Shown here: piece after piece, positions 62,820-64,000 of the stretch
Layout of the letters: every line of letters begins with the position of its first letter
Position numbering within the stretch: the first letter of the stretch is position 1
Assembly (NCBI RefSeq): GCF_005502275.1
Contig: NZ_SWLZ01000007.1
Coordinates: 62,001-126,000 of the forward strand
Direction: 5' to 3'
Length of the DNA: 64,000 nucleotides
Source: Robertmurraya siralis
Lineage (GTDB): Bacteria; Bacillota; Bacilli; Bacillales; Cytobacillaceae
Translations under genes and position numbers: made by a program
Notes under the pieces: model-generated
The model's database searches: none
Told to the model about the DNA's origin: nothing
The model's input: only the letters and a program-made list of their open reading frames with translations

Positions 62820-63512
62820 TTATAAGCAACCCTTTCACTTGCAGATCTATTTTCATCTTAGTATGATTCAATTCATTCATGTTCATACAAAAGATGAAGA
62901 AGCGAATAAAAATACAATAATAACTAGCGGGGTATCAATCGTATAAAAGAGAGAATTTGTAAGATGATCTGACAAGGAAAATTAATGGTTCGAAAAAAAG
63001 TTTACAGAAAAATGAAATGAATTTTCATAAATATTAATGAATAATTAGTTAATATGATGTTTGCAAGGGAGAATAAAGATAAACGTAAAAATTATTAGAA
63101 ATTAAAGAAATGAAATTGAGATTATATGTAAATTAACCATTTTTCGTATTTTTTACTATTGTAAGAAAACTTTTGCAATGCTGTAAAAATTAATTATTCC
63201 GAAAAATAAAATAATAAAAATTCCTTCGTCGCCCGAAATTTAATCGAAAATTACAATTACTTTCATTTTTCCCTATATTGCAAAAATTAAAACGTGATAG
63301 TATACTTTTGCTAATCATTGCTATTCAGTTATTTTTTCTCCCTCTTTTTGAGGTGAAATTAGTGCAAAAGTCTTGTAGCAAGTAGAGGAAACCTAAAGAT
63401 AAAGAATGATTGTACTTGCTTTTGTTCTCACCGAACGACATTGCGAAGGTTTAATCGATACAAATAATCCAAAGCTAAATAACCGAGAAGATATTAAGTT
63501 GAGGTGCAGTTA
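62820..63512. other. Intergenic region upstream of the oligopeptide transporter operon
   Basis: The 693 bases are AT-rich. A promoter lies at 63278-63306, giving a leader of about 200 bases. AATTTTCATAAATATT (from about 63017) and AATTTAATCGAAAATT (from about 63238) loosely resemble the CodY box AATTTTCWGAAAATT, a plausible regulator of peptide uptake. No open frame is credible. Confidence 0.4.
63278..63306 (+). promoter_or_regulatory. Sigma-A promoter of the oligopeptide transporter operon
   Basis: TTGCAA (63278-63283) and TATACT (63301-63306) are spaced by 17 bases. Confidence 0.7.
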
Positions 63513-64000
63513 ATGACACAAAAAACGTTATTGGATGTTAAAGGGCTAAAGACTTATTTTTATTTAGAAGGAAAAAGAGTTGCAAAAGCAGTAGATGGTG
63601 TTAACTTTTCTGTAAATTCAGGTGAGACTGTTGCCCTTGTTGGTGAATCGGGGAGTGGCAAGAGTATAACTTCTCTCTCCATTATGAAATTGATTGGAAA
63701 GCCAGGAAAAATAGAAGAGGGACAAATTTTATTTGATGGTAAAGATTTGGTGAATTTTACGGATAAACAAATGACGCAGGTTCGTGGCAGGGAGATTGGG
63801 ATGATCTTTCAAGAGCCAATGACTGCGTTAAACCCCGTTTTTACAATTGGCAATCAAATAACTGAAACGCTTATAAGACATAAGAAGGTGTCAAAAGCGG
63901 AGGCAGATAAAAAGGCGATTGACTTATTAAAGCTTGTTGGATTTCCTCGAGCGGAAGAGACAATGAAGGAATACCCGCATCAGCTTTCTGGAGGAATGAG
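63513..64000 (+). CDS. Oligopeptide ABC transporter ATPase, OppD/DppD-like (partial)
   Basis: About 162 codons are present before the window ends. The frame reads MTQKTLLDVKGLKTYFYLEG, then Walker A GESGSGKS near residue 48, the Q-loop FQEPMTALNP and the ABC signature LSGGM at the edge. LNPVFTIGNQI is typical of the OppD/DppD branch. It energises uptake of peptides or nickel. GAGGTG lies 6 bases before the ATG. As the first gene it probably leads an operon that continues outside. Confidence 0.88.
   Translation, partial: MTQKTLLDVKGLKTYFYLEGKRVAKAVDGVNFSVNSGETVALVGESGSGKSITSLSIMKLIGKPGKIEEGQILFDGKDLVNFTDKQMTQVRGREIGMIFQEPMTALNPVFTIGNQITETLIRHKKVSKAEADKKAIDLLKLVGFPRAEETMKEYPHQLSGGM

Overview
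The window reads as chromosomal DNA of a low-GC, spore-forming Bacillaceae (Bacillus or a close genus). The reasons are AT-rich intergenic DNA, strong AGGAGG-type ribosome sites, frequent TTG/GTG starts, and many genes whose order recalls the Bacillus subtilis mrp-pbpD-kapD/kapB-patB-yugE-yugF-alaR-alaT ... yugI-yugJ-pgi-yugN-yugO backbone. The species cannot be named from the sequence.

Layout. 1-5747 (minus) is the mrpABCDEFG multisubunit Na+/H+ antiporter operon, with mrpG cut by the window edge. 6254-8708 (plus) holds a small exported peptide, a YufK-like membrane protein and a radical SAM/SPASM enzyme. 8771-17720 is the conserved backbone: PBP4-like pbpD, kapD, kapB, a membrane cyclophilin, patB, yugE, yugF, alaR-alaT. 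17962-21137 has a membrane protein divergent from a TetR regulator with paired operators, a small XRE protein and a sodium-dependent transporter.

21.3-51.9 kb is a large exopolysaccharide (EPS) island lying between two backbone blocks (alaT and yugI). It encodes an EpsC-type dehydratase, GalE, an EpsL-type priming transferase, an EpsN-type aminotransferase, an in-cluster SinR-like repressor, EpsA/EpsB chain-length and BY-kinase proteins, a PHP-type tyrosine phosphatase, several glycosyltransferases, a Wzy-like polymerase and a Wzx flippase. It also has a dTDP-amino-sugar branch (RfbA, RfbB, DegT aminotransferase, two acyltransferase-like genes). A second module at 44.6-49.6 kb contains a GT14 transferase, a LysA-like PLP decarboxylase, an M28 membrane peptidase and an ATP-grasp ligase. 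A galU remnant and a 19 x 52 bp hairpin repeat array lie inside the island.

The most striking regulatory signal is a perfect 16-bp palindrome, GTTCTTTATAAAGAAC. It has the architecture of the B. subtilis SinR operator. One copy fills the 17-bp spacer of a near-consensus promoter in front of the second module. A perfect copy and three degenerate copies lie upstream of the first EPS gene. Together with the SinR-like gene in the cluster this suggests local, feedback-type SinR control of the whole island.

53.0-64.0 kb returns to the backbone: yugI with a structured leader, rocR/rocD with a sigma-54 promoter, yugJ, pgi, yugN, the yugO potassium channel, a YceI-family gene with an MhqR-like operator, csgA, yteA, and the start of an oligopeptide ABC transporter operon.
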